The position numbers and the translations under genes were made by a program. A DNA stretch of 64,000 bases. Source: an uncultured Dysosmobacter sp. (GTDB lineage: Bacteria > Bacillota > Clostridia > Oscillospirales > Oscillospiraceae). The notes beneath the pieces were generated by a model that saw only the letters and a list, made by a program, of their open reading frames with translations, was not told where the DNA came from and did no database searches. Shown here one piece after another: positions 7,902-15,868 of the stretch. The stretch's first letter is position 1. Each line of letters opens with the position of its first letter. Location: NCBI GenBank assembly GCA_934563745.1, contig CAKTHE010000003.1, forward strand, positions 62,001-126,000, written 5' to 3'.

Positions 7902-9129
7902 AAAAATCCCTCCAGACGGCTGCGGCGGTTTCCTCCGCCGGCCGGTTGTTGTCCACTGCCGCGTCCCGCACCCGGGCGTAAAGCGGCTCCCGCTCCCGCT
8001 CCAGAGCGGAAAGATCTGCCCCTTGGGAGAGAGGACGGCCCTGGGTGGCCAGCAGCTCCGTGCGGCGCCGCAGCTGATAGACGCGGCCGTTCTGCCGCAG
8101 CGGCGCGTCGTTGCGGGGGTCCTTTACGGCGCCGCCGCCGGTGGCAATGATCACGCCAGTCTGCCTTCCGGCGTCTGCGATGGCTTCCCGCTCCAGGGCC
8201 CGGAAGGCGGCTTCCCCCTCCCGGGCAAACAGGGCCTCAATGGAGCAGCCGCACCGGTCGGCCACCTGCCGGTCAATATCGATCAGCGTCCGGCCGGTGC
8301 GCCGGGCCAGGATCTGGCCCACGGTGGATTTTCCGCATCCGGGCATGCCGATCAGAACCAGGTTGGTGTGCTGTGCCTGCAGTTCCCGCAGGACCTGCTC
8401 TGTCCGGTCGGAGGGGATGACCGTGTCCCGAAAATGCTCCTGGGCCAGACGGGCCTGCTCCACCAGCATGGGCAGCCCGTTGGAGCAGGGGATCCCCAGG
8501 GCCCGGGCCTGCAGGATCAGGGCGGTGGCCAGCGGGTTGTAGATCAGGTCCAGCACGCCCCGGCAGGCGGGAAAGACCCGCAGGTCCACCGGCGCCGCGC
8601 CGTTGCCGGGATACATGCCCACCGGCGTTGCGTTGACGATCACTTCCGCGTCGGCGTGACGGGAGAGGGTGCCGTAGTGATCGGGTCCGCTGCGGGAAAT
8701 CACGGTCACTTCGGCGGCTCCGGCGCTGCGCGCGGCGGCCTGGACCGTCAGTGACGCGCCGCCGCTGCCCAGGATCAGGACCTTGCGCCCGGAAAGGGAG
8801 ATCCCGGCCCGGCGGGCCATGAAGCGAAAGCCGGCGGCATCGGTGTTCCAGGCATAGAGCGTGCCGTCCGGACGGCGCACAAGCGTGTTGGCGCTGCCGA
8901 TGGCCCGGACGTCCGGGTCGATCCCGGCGCACAGGGACAGCACGGACTTTTTGTAGGGAATAGTCACATTGACGCCGCCCAGGTCCGGCCGGGACAAAAA
9001 GGCGGGCAGCGCGTCCGGCTCCAATTCGATGAGCCGGTAGTTCTCAAGGCCGAAGCGGGCGTGAATGTCCGGCGACCAGCTGTGGCCCAGCGTCCGCCCC
9101 ACCAGGCCGAAGATCTTCCGGTCGGTCAT
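7882..9129 (-). CDS. aroE-aroK: Shikimate dehydrogenase-shikimate kinase fusion
   Basis: 415 aa fusion. Residues 1-255 are shikimate dehydrogenase: LVGRTLGHSWSPDIH, VTIPYK with catalytic Lys60, Asp97 in NTDAAGF, NADP motif GSGGAS at 121-126, NATPVGMYP. Residues 256-415 are shikimate kinase: Walker A GMPGCGKST at 261-269, DIDRQV, and ATGGGAV. It makes shikimate and then shikimate 3-phosphate in one polypeptide. There is no stop between the domains and both active sites look intact. It overlaps pheA by 4 bp. Separate genes are the norm in most bacteria; fusions occur sporadically. Confidence 0.94.
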   Translation of the reverse strand: MTDRKIFGLVGRTLGHSWSPDIHARFGLENYRLIELEPDALPAFLSRPDLGGVNVTIPYKKSVLSLCAGIDPDVRAIGSANTLVRRPDGTLYAWNTDAAGFRFMARRAGISLSGRKVLILGSGGASLTVQAAARSAGAAEVTVISRSGPDHYGTLSRHADAEVIVNATPVGMYPGNGAAPVDLRVFPACRGVLDLIYNPLATALILQARALGIPCSNGLPMLVEQARLAQEHFRDTVIPSDRTEQVLRELQAQHTNLVLIGMPGCGKSTVGQILARRTGRTLIDIDRQVADRCGCSIEALFAREGEAAFRALEREAIADAGRQTGVIIATGGGAVKDPRNDAPLRQNGRVYQLRRRTELLATQGRPLSQGADLSALEREREPLYARVRDAAVDNNRPAEETAAAVWRDFCEHTGS

Positions 9130-10262
9130 ACTTCGGCGTAGCTGCCCAGGAAGCGGAAGCCCTCACAGCTGCGCTCCAGCTCCTCCAGCATGGCCCGCAC
9201 GGCGGGATCCTGGCAGGAGGCCTCCAGCTCCAGGAAGAAGATGAATTCGAAATTCCGCCCGGTCACCGGGCAGCTTTCCAGCTTGGTCAGATTCACGCCC
9301 AGGGCCGCCATCTGGGAGAGAATGTCATACAGGGCGCCGGGATCGTTGCGGCAGCTGACAATCAGGCTGATGCGGTTGGCGCCGGCGTAAATGGCAGGGG
9401 TCTTGCTGACGCAGACAAAGCGGGTATAGTTGTTGTCACTGTTCTGCACGGATACGTCGATGGGCTCCAGACCGTACAGGGCCGCGCAGGCGTGGGAGGA
9501 GAGGGCGGCCGCGTGGGGATTGCCGCTTTCGGCCACCTGCTTGGCGGCCAGGGCGGTGTTGGCGCAGGGGTGGACCTCCACCTGGGGGTGGGCACTTAAA
9601 AAGCGGCTGCACTGGCCGATGGCCTGGGGATGGGAATAGATCTCCGTAATGGCATCGAGCTTTGTCCCGGGCCGGGCCAGCAGTTCATGCCGGATGCACA
9701 GGCGGACGGAGCGGACGATCTGAAGGTCCCGTTCCTGCAGCAGGGTGTAAACGTCCCGCACCGAGCCGTTGGAGCTGTTTTCAATGGGCAGCACGCCGAA
9801 GCGGCAGAGGCCGGATTCCACTGCCGCCGCGACGGCTTCAAAGGTTTTGACATAGACGATGTTGCCCCGGGGCAGCAGGCGGTCGCAGGCGGCCTGGGAG
9901 TTGGCGCCCTCCACACCCTGACAGGAGACCTGCCCCGTCTGGGGAAAAAGCGTGCCGCCGGCGGAAAGCGCGGCGTCGATCGCCGCGCCCACCCGGGTGG
10001 GACGGTGGAGCTGCTGGGCCTGCCGGGCCCGGGAGAGCTCCATCAGCGAGGAGAAGAACCGGTGGACGTAGCGCTCCTGCTCACCGGCGCGGCGGGTCAC
10101 GTCGGCCAGAATCGCCCGCTCCCGCTCCTTGTTCAGAATGGGCAGACCGTTGGCCTGCTTATAGGCGGCCACCTGGTCGGAAAGGTCCATGCGCCGGAGG
10201 AACAGCTCCAGCAGCTGGTCGTCGACGGCGTCGATTTGATCGCGGATTTGAGAAAGATCCAT
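9126..10262 (-). CDS. pheA: Bifunctional chorismate mutase/prephenate dehydratase
   Basis: 378 aa. Residues 1-85 are an AroQ-class chorismate mutase (IRDQIDAVDDQLLELFLRRM, later NKERERAIL). About 105-285 is the prephenate dehydratase domain, ending with NYTRF at 278-282, whose Thr is catalytic. About 295-375 is an ACT domain for Phe feedback, with GALYDIL. The usual Phe-binding ESRP motif reads ESCP (329-332). The product is phenylpyruvate. The start at 10262 is chosen for GGAGG ten bases upstream rather than a longer frame without one. Confidence 0.94.
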   Translation of the reverse strand: MDLSQIRDQIDAVDDQLLELFLRRMDLSDQVAAYKQANGLPILNKERERAILADVTRRAGEQERYVHRFFSSLMELSRARQAQQLHRPTRVGAAIDAALSAGGTLFPQTGQVSCQGVEGANSQAACDRLLPRGNIVYVKTFEAVAAAVESGLCRFGVLPIENSSNGSVRDVYTLLQERDLQIVRSVRLCIRHELLARPGTKLDAITEIYSHPQAIGQCSRFLSAHPQVEVHPCANTALAAKQVAESGNPHAAALSSHACAALYGLEPIDVSVQNSDNNYTRFVCVSKTPAIYAGANRISLIVSCRNDPGALYDILSQMAALGVNLTKLESCPVTGRNFEFIFFLELEASCQDPAVRAMLEELERSCEGFRFLGSYAEV

Positions 10263-10309
10263 GGGGAAGTACCTCCGATTTAATATAGAATCAGCCGGGG
10301 CCCGGAAAA

Positions 10310-11392
10310 TCACAGGGCGCCCTGCTCCAAAAGAATGTCCAGCAGCACACAGGCGGCCACGGCCTCCGCCACCGGAACGGCCCGGGGCGCGATGCAGGGG
10401 TCATGGCGGCCCTGAACGGACAGGGGGGCCGGCTCTCTGCGGGACAGGGATACGCTTTGCTGGGGGCGGGCGATGGACGGCGTGGGCTTTACGGCCAGAC
10501 GGAACACGATGGGCATCCCGTCGCTGATGCCGCCCAGAATGCCGCCGGCGTGGTTGGTGGCCGTGCGGATCTGCCCGTCTTCTGCGGTAAAAGGATCGTT
10601 GTGGGTGCTGCCGCGCATGCGGGCGGCAGCGAAGCCGGCGCCGAATTCCACGCCCTTGACGGCGGGGATGCCGAACAGCGCGGCGGCCAGACGGTTTTCG
10701 ATCCCCTCGAACATGGGGGCGCCCAGACCGGCGGGCACGCCCACCGCCGCGCATTCGATGAGGCCGCCCACCGAGTCGCCCTCGGCCTTGGCCGCAAGGA
10801 TCTGAGCGCGCATCGCCTCGCCGGCGGCGTCGTCCAGCACGGGCAGGGGCTTTTGTGCCACGGCGGCAAACAGTTCCGGCGAGGGAAGCAGCGGGAAGGG
10901 CCGGTCCTCCGCCGTGCCCACCGCGGCCAGATGCGCGCCGATGAACAGCTTGCGCCGGGCCAGGATCTGCAGGGCGATGCCGCCGGCAATGCACAAAGGT
11001 GCCGTCAGGCGTCCGGAAAAGTGCCCGCCGCCCCGCAGGTCGGCCTGCCCGCCCCATTTGACGGCTGCGGTATAATCCGCGTGTCCGGGACGGGGCACGT
11101 CTGCAAAGGGAGCATAGTCTCCGGACCGGGGATCCTGATTGCGGATCACCGCGCACAGGGGTGCGCCGCAGGTGACGCCGTTTTCAAGGCCGGAGAGAAA
11201 TTCCGGAAGGTCGTCTTCCCTGCGGGCGGTGGATAAGGGTCCGCCGGGCCGCCGGCGGGCCAGAAAGGCCTGCAGCTGGTCGCAGTCCACGGCCTCTCCG
11301 GCCGGAAGACCGTCGATCGTGACGCCGATGGCCGGGCCGTGAGACTGACCGAATACGCTTACGCGCAGCAGCTTGCCGAATTCAGAGGACAT
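10310..11392 (-). CDS. aroC: Chorismate synthase
   Basis: 360 aa, normal length. It catalyses the seventh shikimate step, EPSP to chorismate, using reduced FMN. Landmarks: GKLLRVSVFGQSHGPAIGVTIDG, RRRPGG, RPGHADYTAAVKWGG, GGGHFSGRLTAPLC, and GGILGGISDGMPI. It starts at the ATG at 11392 after GGGAGGG, overlapping the end of aroA by 11 bp. A longer upstream frame is only a shadow within aroA. Confidence 0.95.
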   Translation of the reverse strand: MSSEFGKLLRVSVFGQSHGPAIGVTIDGLPAGEAVDCDQLQAFLARRRPGGPLSTARREDDLPEFLSGLENGVTCGAPLCAVIRNQDPRSGDYAPFADVPRPGHADYTAAVKWGGQADLRGGGHFSGRLTAPLCIAGGIALQILARRKLFIGAHLAAVGTAEDRPFPLLPSPELFAAVAQKPLPVLDDAAGEAMRAQILAAKAEGDSVGGLIECAAVGVPAGLGAPMFEGIENRLAAALFGIPAVKGVEFGAGFAAARMRGSTHNDPFTAEDGQIRTATNHAGGILGGISDGMPIVFRLAVKPTPSIARPQQSVSLSRREPAPLSVQGRHDPCIAPRAVPVAEAVAACVLLDILLEQGAL

Positions 11393-12605
11393 GGACGATC
11401 CCTCCCAGTTGTTGATAGACCTGAAAAAAGGTCGGATAGGATTTGTTGACGGCTTCCGCGCCGCGGATGGTAACGGGGCCGGAGCAGACGGAGGCGGCCA
11501 CGGCCGCCGCCATGACGATCCGGTGATCGTTGGCGCCGTCCACGGTGCCGCCGTGCAGCGCCCGGCCGCCGCGGACCAACAGGCCCGCCGGCTCTTCCGC
11601 GGCCGCGGCACCCAGAGCCTGCAGCAGGGCGGCGGTGGTGGCGAGACGGTCGCTCTCCTTCAGCCGCAGCCGGGCGGCGTTGACAAAATGCGTGGGATCC
11701 GGCCGGACCGCCGCCATAACCGCAAGAGGCGGCAGCAGGTCCGGACAGTCGGAGAGGTCCAGCTCCGCCGCGCCGGGGGCAGCGAGCCGCCGGGTATAGG
11801 CCGCAAGGACCCGGTCGCCCTGCAGAGAAGCGGGGTCCAGCCCCGTCGGCCGGACGGCCTGTCCCAGAAAGCGGGCGGCATACCAGAAGCCGGCCTGGGA
11901 CCAGTCCGCTTCCACCTGGGTATCCCGGGGGTGAAAGACAAAGGGGGAGATCCGGAACGTATCCCCTTCCGCCTGCACCGCTCCGCCGGCGTCCCGCAGC
12001 ACCTGCAGCGTCAGGTCCACATAGTTCCGGCTTTCCAGCGGGGTGAGGGAGCGGAGCCGGGAGGGACCATCCAGCAGCGGCAGCGCAAACAGCAGCCCGG
12101 TAAAGAACTGACTGGATACATGGCCCGGAAGCGCATATTCCCCGGGCGTAAGGGTTCCGCGGACCGTCAGGACGCCGTCCCGGAGGTCCCAGAGGATCCC
12201 CTTGCGGGCGAAGAGCGCGGCATAGGGCTCCTGAGGGCGCTCCATCAGCCGGCCGCGGCCGGTGAACACCCCGCCGCCGCATACGGCCAGGGCGATGGGG
12301 ATCAAAAACCGCAGGGTAGAGCCGGATTCGCCGCAGTCAAACCGGGGCAGCGCTTCTGCGGCGGCGCGGCACCGTCCGCCAATGCCGCGGATCCGGAGCG
12401 TATCCGGTGCCGTCTGCTCCCAGACGGCGCCCAGGGCCGTGAGGCAGCGCAGAGTCGCCTCCAAATCCTCGGAGGGGGTGAGATTGTGCAGGGTGCTGAC
12501 ACCCTCCGCCAGGGCGGCGGAAAGCAGCAGCCGGTGGGCGGCGGACTTGCTGGCCGGCGGCGTTACGCATCCGTGCAGCCGGGAAGGCGTGATCTGTACG
12601 TCCAT
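11382..12605 (-). CDS. aroA: 3-phosphoshikimate 1-carboxyvinyltransferase (EPSP synthase)
   Basis: 407 aa, slightly shorter than E. coli AroA (427). It joins PEP and shikimate 3-phosphate, the sixth shikimate step. Landmarks: PPASKSAAHR, CGESGSTLRFL in place of LGNAGTAMR, SSQFFTGLLFALPL, RLKESDR and DHRIVMAAAVA. The loop residues 92-97 (Gly-Glu-Ser-Gly-Ser-Thr) differ from the classic glyphosate-sensitive loop while keeping Gly95 at the Gly96 position. One base separates it from aroB. Confidence 0.95.
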   Translation of the reverse strand: MDVQITPSRLHGCVTPPASKSAAHRLLLSAALAEGVSTLHNLTPSEDLEATLRCLTALGAVWEQTAPDTLRIRGIGGRCRAAAEALPRFDCGESGSTLRFLIPIALAVCGGGVFTGRGRLMERPQEPYAALFARKGILWDLRDGVLTVRGTLTPGEYALPGHVSSQFFTGLLFALPLLDGPSRLRSLTPLESRNYVDLTLQVLRDAGGAVQAEGDTFRISPFVFHPRDTQVEADWSQAGFWYAARFLGQAVRPTGLDPASLQGDRVLAAYTRRLAAPGAAELDLSDCPDLLPPLAVMAAVRPDPTHFVNAARLRLKESDRLATTAALLQALGAAAAEEPAGLLVRGGRALHGGTVDGANDHRIVMAAAVAASVCSGPVTIRGAEAVNKSYPTFFQVYQQLGGIVHVL

Positions 12606-12606
12606 C

Positions 12607-13665
12607 TTATTCCTCCCAACCGGCGGCGATCAGCGCGGGCAGTTCGGCAAGGGGCAGGGTCTTCAGGCAGCACCGGCCGATCTCCTCGGGAATGGCCAGG
12701 GTGATCCGGCCGCCGCTGCGCTTTTTGTCATGCAGCGCGGCCTGAGCCAGCGCCTGGGGCGGATAATCCGTCGCGGTGGGCAGGGCGTGAGCCTGCAGAA
12801 CGGCCCGGATCCGCTGCCCGGCCTCCGCAGAGCACCAGCCCCGCGCCACGGCGCTGCGGGTGATGATGGCCAGTCCTGCCGCCACGGCCCGGCCGTGGGG
12901 GATGGCATAGCCGCTGCAAAGCTCAATGGCGTGGCCGACGGTGTGCCCCAGATTCAAAAGCCTGCGCTCGCCCTGCTCGGTGGGGTCCCGCTCCACCACG
13001 CCGGCCTTGTGGGCGACGCACCGGGCGATGACCTCTTCCGGAGCGGCGGAAACGCCGCCCTGTTCCAAAAGGGAAAAGAGTGCTTCACCGGATAAAACGC
13101 CGGTCTTGATGGCCTCCGCCGCTCCGTCGGCGAGGACTGCGGACGGCAGCGTGTCCAGGGTGTCCGGGTCACACAGGACCGTCGCGGGCTGTACGAACAG
13201 GCCGCAGAGGTTCTTCCCGGCGCTGAGATCCACGGCGGTCTTTCCGCCCACGGAGGAGTCCACCGCCGCGAGAAGTGTGGTGGGCAGCTGTACGCAGGGG
13301 ATCCCCCGCAGATAGCAGCCTGCCGCAAAGCCGGTCAGGTCGCCCACCACGCCGCCGCCCAGAGCCACGGCGCAGTCCGTACGGGTAAGCTCCTCCCGGG
13401 CGAAGAATTCCAGCAGAGAGGAAAAGACCGGGAGGGTCTTGCTGGCCTCCCCGGAGGGGAAAACATACGAGCACACGGAAAAGCCGGCGCTCTCCAGCGA
13501 TTGTCGGACCGTTTCCAGGTAAAGGGGGGCGACCCGGTCGTCGGTGACGATGGCGGCCCGGCAGAGGGGAAAAAGGGTGCGCAGAACGCTGCCGCAGCGG
13601 CGCAGCAGGCCGCGCTCCACATAAACGGAATAAGCGGGGGAGGTATGCACGCGAAGAGTGGGCAT
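12607..13665 (-). CDS. aroB: 3-dehydroquinate synthase
   Basis: 352 aa, full length. It is an NAD- and metal-dependent enzyme that cyclises DAHP (second shikimate step). Landmarks: FPSGEASKT, ALGGGVVGDLTGFAA, LPTTLLAAVDSSVGGKTAVDL, GKNLCGLFVQP, the metal-site helix LADGAAEAIKTG, and NLGHTVGHAIE with IPHGRAVAAGL. It lies 16 bp after tyrA. Confidence 0.96.
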   Translation of the reverse strand: MPTLRVHTSPAYSVYVERGLLRRCGSVLRTLFPLCRAAIVTDDRVAPLYLETVRQSLESAGFSVCSYVFPSGEASKTLPVFSSLLEFFAREELTRTDCAVALGGGVVGDLTGFAAGCYLRGIPCVQLPTTLLAAVDSSVGGKTAVDLSAGKNLCGLFVQPATVLCDPDTLDTLPSAVLADGAAEAIKTGVLSGEALFSLLEQGGVSAAPEEVIARCVAHKAGVVERDPTEQGERRLLNLGHTVGHAIELCSGYAIPHGRAVAAGLAIITRSAVARGWCSAEAGQRIRAVLQAHALPTATDYPPQALAQAALHDKKRSGGRITLAIPEEIGRCCLKTLPLAELPALIAAGWEE

Positions 13666-13681
13666 AAAAACGCGCTCCTTT

Positions 13682-14518
13682 TCAATTGCCTCCGACGGAG
13701 GCTTTGCATAGACGGCCCTCTTTCAGAAGGGCCTGCAGCCGGTCCGGATCCCGCTCCCGCAGGGCATCCCGATAGGCGGTCAGATTTTGCAGCAGGATCT
13801 CCAGCTCCTCGGTGAGAAAGTCCGCATCGCAGAGAAACAGCTCGGTCCACATGGCTTCGTCCAGCCGGGCGACCCGGGTCATGTCCCGGAAGCTGCCGGC
13901 GGAGAAGCCCCGGCGGCGCTGGGCCTCGGGGGATTTGACATAGGCGCTGGAGACGATATGCGCCAGCTGCGAGGTAAAGGCGATGATGCGGTCGTGCTCC
14001 TCCGGTTCGGAAAAGGTGATCCGGGCGAAGCCCAGATCCAAAAAGAAGTCCCGCAGCCGCTCCAGCAGGGTGGGGGCAGTGCCGGCGCCGGGGGTCAGGA
14101 TCATGGACGCGCCGACGTAGAGATCCGCGTCCGAGGCGGTAAAGCCGCCCCGCTCCCGTCCGGCCATGGGGTGCCCGCCCACATAGGAGAAGCCGTGCTC
14201 CGCGGCGATGGGCGTCATGGCGTCCACCACCGTGCGTTTGACGCCGCAGAGGTCCACCACCGTCGCCTCCGGCCGGATCAGCCCGGCGTGGGTACGCAGC
14301 CACTCGATGGCGGCACCGGGGCGGACGGCGATGAGGATCAGGTCGCACGCCGGCAGCGTCTGGCTGTCCAGCGGGCCGCTGACGGCGCCGCACATGCGGG
14401 CAAGCAGGCAGGTCTCGGCGTCGGTGTCGGCGCCCCAGACGGTGTGGTCGGTGCGGGCGCGGATGCTTTTGGCCATCGAGCCGCCGATCAGGCCCAGTCC
14501 TACGATTCCGATCTGCAT
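13682..14518 (-). CDS. tyrA: Prephenate dehydrogenase
   Basis: 278 aa, monofunctional NAD(P)-dependent enzyme leading to 4-hydroxyphenylpyruvate and tyrosine. Rossmann motif GLGLIGGS near the N-terminus, then VDLCGVK, GGHPMAGRERGGF, and the catalytic-region TSQLAHIVSSAY. No C-terminal ACT domain is present, so end-product feedback is not obvious in the protein. That fits control at the operon leader instead. Two bases after aroF. Confidence 0.94.
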   Translation of the reverse strand: MQIGIVGLGLIGGSMAKSIRARTDHTVWGADTDAETCLLARMCGAVSGPLDSQTLPACDLILIAVRPGAAIEWLRTHAGLIRPEATVVDLCGVKRTVVDAMTPIAAEHGFSYVGGHPMAGRERGGFTASDADLYVGASMILTPGAGTAPTLLERLRDFFLDLGFARITFSEPEEHDRIIAFTSQLAHIVSSAYVKSPEAQRRRGFSAGSFRDMTRVARLDEAMWTELFLCDADFLTEELEILLQNLTAYRDALRERDPDRLQALLKEGRLCKASVGGN

Positions 14519-14520
14519 GC

Positions 14521-15534
14521 TCAGCCCTCCAGCTCGCCCATGAAGGCGTGAAGCTTCAAAAGCTTCCGGGCCAGGGCGTCAAACTCCTCCGGCCGCAGGG
14601 ACTGGGCACCGTCGCACAGGGCGTGGGCCGGGTCGTTGTGCACCTCGATCAAAAGCCCGTCGCAGCCGGTGGCCACGGCGCCGCAGGCGGTGGGCGGGAC
14701 CAGCCAGTTCTTTCCGGTGGCGTGGCTGGGATCCACGATGATGGGCAGGTGCGTCAGCCGGCGCAGCACGGGGATGGCCGAAAGATCCAGCGTATTGCGG
14801 GTGTAGGTTTCATACGTGCGGATCCCGCGCTCGCAGAGGATCACATTCTCGTTGCCGCCGGCCATGACATATTCCGCGCTCATCAGCCATTCTTCGTAGG
14901 TGGCGCACATACCCCGTTTGATCATGACAGGCTTGTCCTGCCGGCCCACGGCCTTGAGCAGGTCAAAGTTCTGCATGTTCCGGGCGCCGATCTGGATCAC
15001 GTCCACATTTTTGAACAGGGGCAGCTGACTCAGATCCATCAGCTCGGTGACGATGGGCAGGCCGGTCTCCTGCTTGGCGACCTCCAGATACTTCAGGCCC
15101 ACTTCCCCCAGACCCTGGAAGGAGTACGGCGAGGTGCGGGGCTTGAAGGCGCCGCCCCGCAGCAGCGTGGCGCCGCTTTTCTGAACGGCTTTGGCAATGG
15201 CCACCACCTGCTCTTCGGATTCCACGGAGCAGGGGCCGGCCATGATGGTCAGGTTTCCGCCGCCGATCTGGGTGTTGCCCACCTGCACGACGGTATCCTC
15301 CGGGTGAAATTTCCGGTTGGCGTTTTTGTAGGGCTCCCGCACGCGCTTGACGTCTTCCACAATGTCCAGCGCGGCGATCAGGTCCGCATCCAGCTGGGCG
15401 GTGTCGCCCACCAGACCCAGAATGGTTCGGTCCTCCCCCATGCTGAAGTGGACGCCGATCCCCTTGCCCTTGAGCCAGGTGATCAGGCTGTCCAGCTGTT
15501 CCTGATCGGGGTTTTGTTTTAAAATAACGATCAT
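14521..15534 (-). CDS. aroF: DAHP synthase (3-deoxy-7-phosphoheptulonate synthase), type I-beta
   Basis: 337 aa. It condenses PEP and erythrose 4-phosphate, the committed shikimate step. Residues 1-70 form a ferredoxin-like domain (MIVILKQNPDQEQLDSL) as in Thermotoga DAHPS, usually the allosteric domain. The barrel follows with AGPCSVES, LRGGAFKPRTSPYSFQG, GARNMQNF, KRGMCATYEEW and DPSHATG. The start at 15534 is set by GGGAGG upstream; a longer frame extends into the attenuator and lacks a ribosome site. First structural gene of the aro operon, about 120 bp behind the leader peptide. Confidence 0.96.
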   Translation of the reverse strand: MIVILKQNPDQEQLDSLITWLKGKGIGVHFSMGEDRTILGLVGDTAQLDADLIAALDIVEDVKRVREPYKNANRKFHPEDTVVQVGNTQIGGGNLTIMAGPCSVESEEQVVAIAKAVQKSGATLLRGGAFKPRTSPYSFQGLGEVGLKYLEVAKQETGLPIVTELMDLSQLPLFKNVDVIQIGARNMQNFDLLKAVGRQDKPVMIKRGMCATYEEWLMSAEYVMAGGNENVILCERGIRTYETYTRNTLDLSAIPVLRRLTHLPIIVDPSHATGKNWLVPPTACGAVATGCDGLLIEVHNDPAHALCDGAQSLRPEEFDALARKLLKLHAFMGELEG

Positions 15535-15587
15535 CGGATGATTCCTCCCAACGTTGATGTGTTCCGCCGTGTTTGGGCGGAAACGGC

Positions 15588-15622
15588 AAAAAAGACCCGC
15601 AGCCGGTTCGGCTGCGGGTCTT
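15588..15622 (-). terminator. Attenuator terminator of the aro operon
   Basis: Perfect 14-bp stem (15609-15622 with 15592-15605), 3-nt loop, followed on the minus strand by six T. It lies between the leader peptide and aroF. The segment 15604-15614 can alternatively pair with 15670-15680 inside the leader peptide gene (11 bp with one G-U), which would break this terminator. Confidence 0.9.
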
Positions 15623-15652
15623 TCGCAAAGAAAGGTTCGCCCAATCTTTCCG

Positions 15653-15751
15653 TCATGCCTCCGCGCGTTCAGCCAAACCGAAATAAGCCTTACCAAAAAA
15701 GTAGGTAAAGCTAAAGTAACGGTATTCGGCAGCGCAGATCATGTTCTTCAT
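15653..15751 (-). CDS. Aromatic-rich leader peptide of the aro operon
   Basis: 32-codon reading frame with AAAGG upstream of its ATG at 15751. Residues 10-24 contain four Tyr and five Phe: YRYFSFTYFF, then YF a few codons on. There is no Trp. Its function would be to stall ribosomes when charged tRNA-Tyr or tRNA-Phe is short. Stalling anywhere at codons 10-19 leaves codons 24-28 (15670-15680) free to form the antiterminator with 15604-15614. A ribosome that runs on covers that strand and lets the terminator form. All parts are read directly from sequence; the regulatory behaviour is inferred from the classic enterobacterial attenuation model. Confidence 0.85.
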   Translation of the reverse strand: MKNMICAAEYRYFSFTYFFGKAYFGLAERAEA

Positions 15752-15784
15752 TCCTGGGTTCCTTTCCGTTTTCCTGATACTTCA

Positions 15785-15813
15785 AACATAACACGTCCCT
15801 GCCCAAATGAGAA
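15785..15813 (-). promoter_or_regulatory. Probable promoter of the aro operon
   Basis: Minus strand TTCTCA, 17 bp, TATGTT. It would start the transcript about 27 nt before the leader peptide ATG. The -35 is weak. Confidence 0.45.
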
Positions 15814-15868
15814 TTGGGAATCTTCACAAACAAGAACGGGGAAATGCAAAAATAATTGCGGAAAACCG

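Noticed and set aside
14521-15696. Longer version of aroF starting 54 codons upstream
   Set aside because: The extension runs through the attenuator terminator and leader region and lacks a ribosome site; homology begins at the ATG at 15534.
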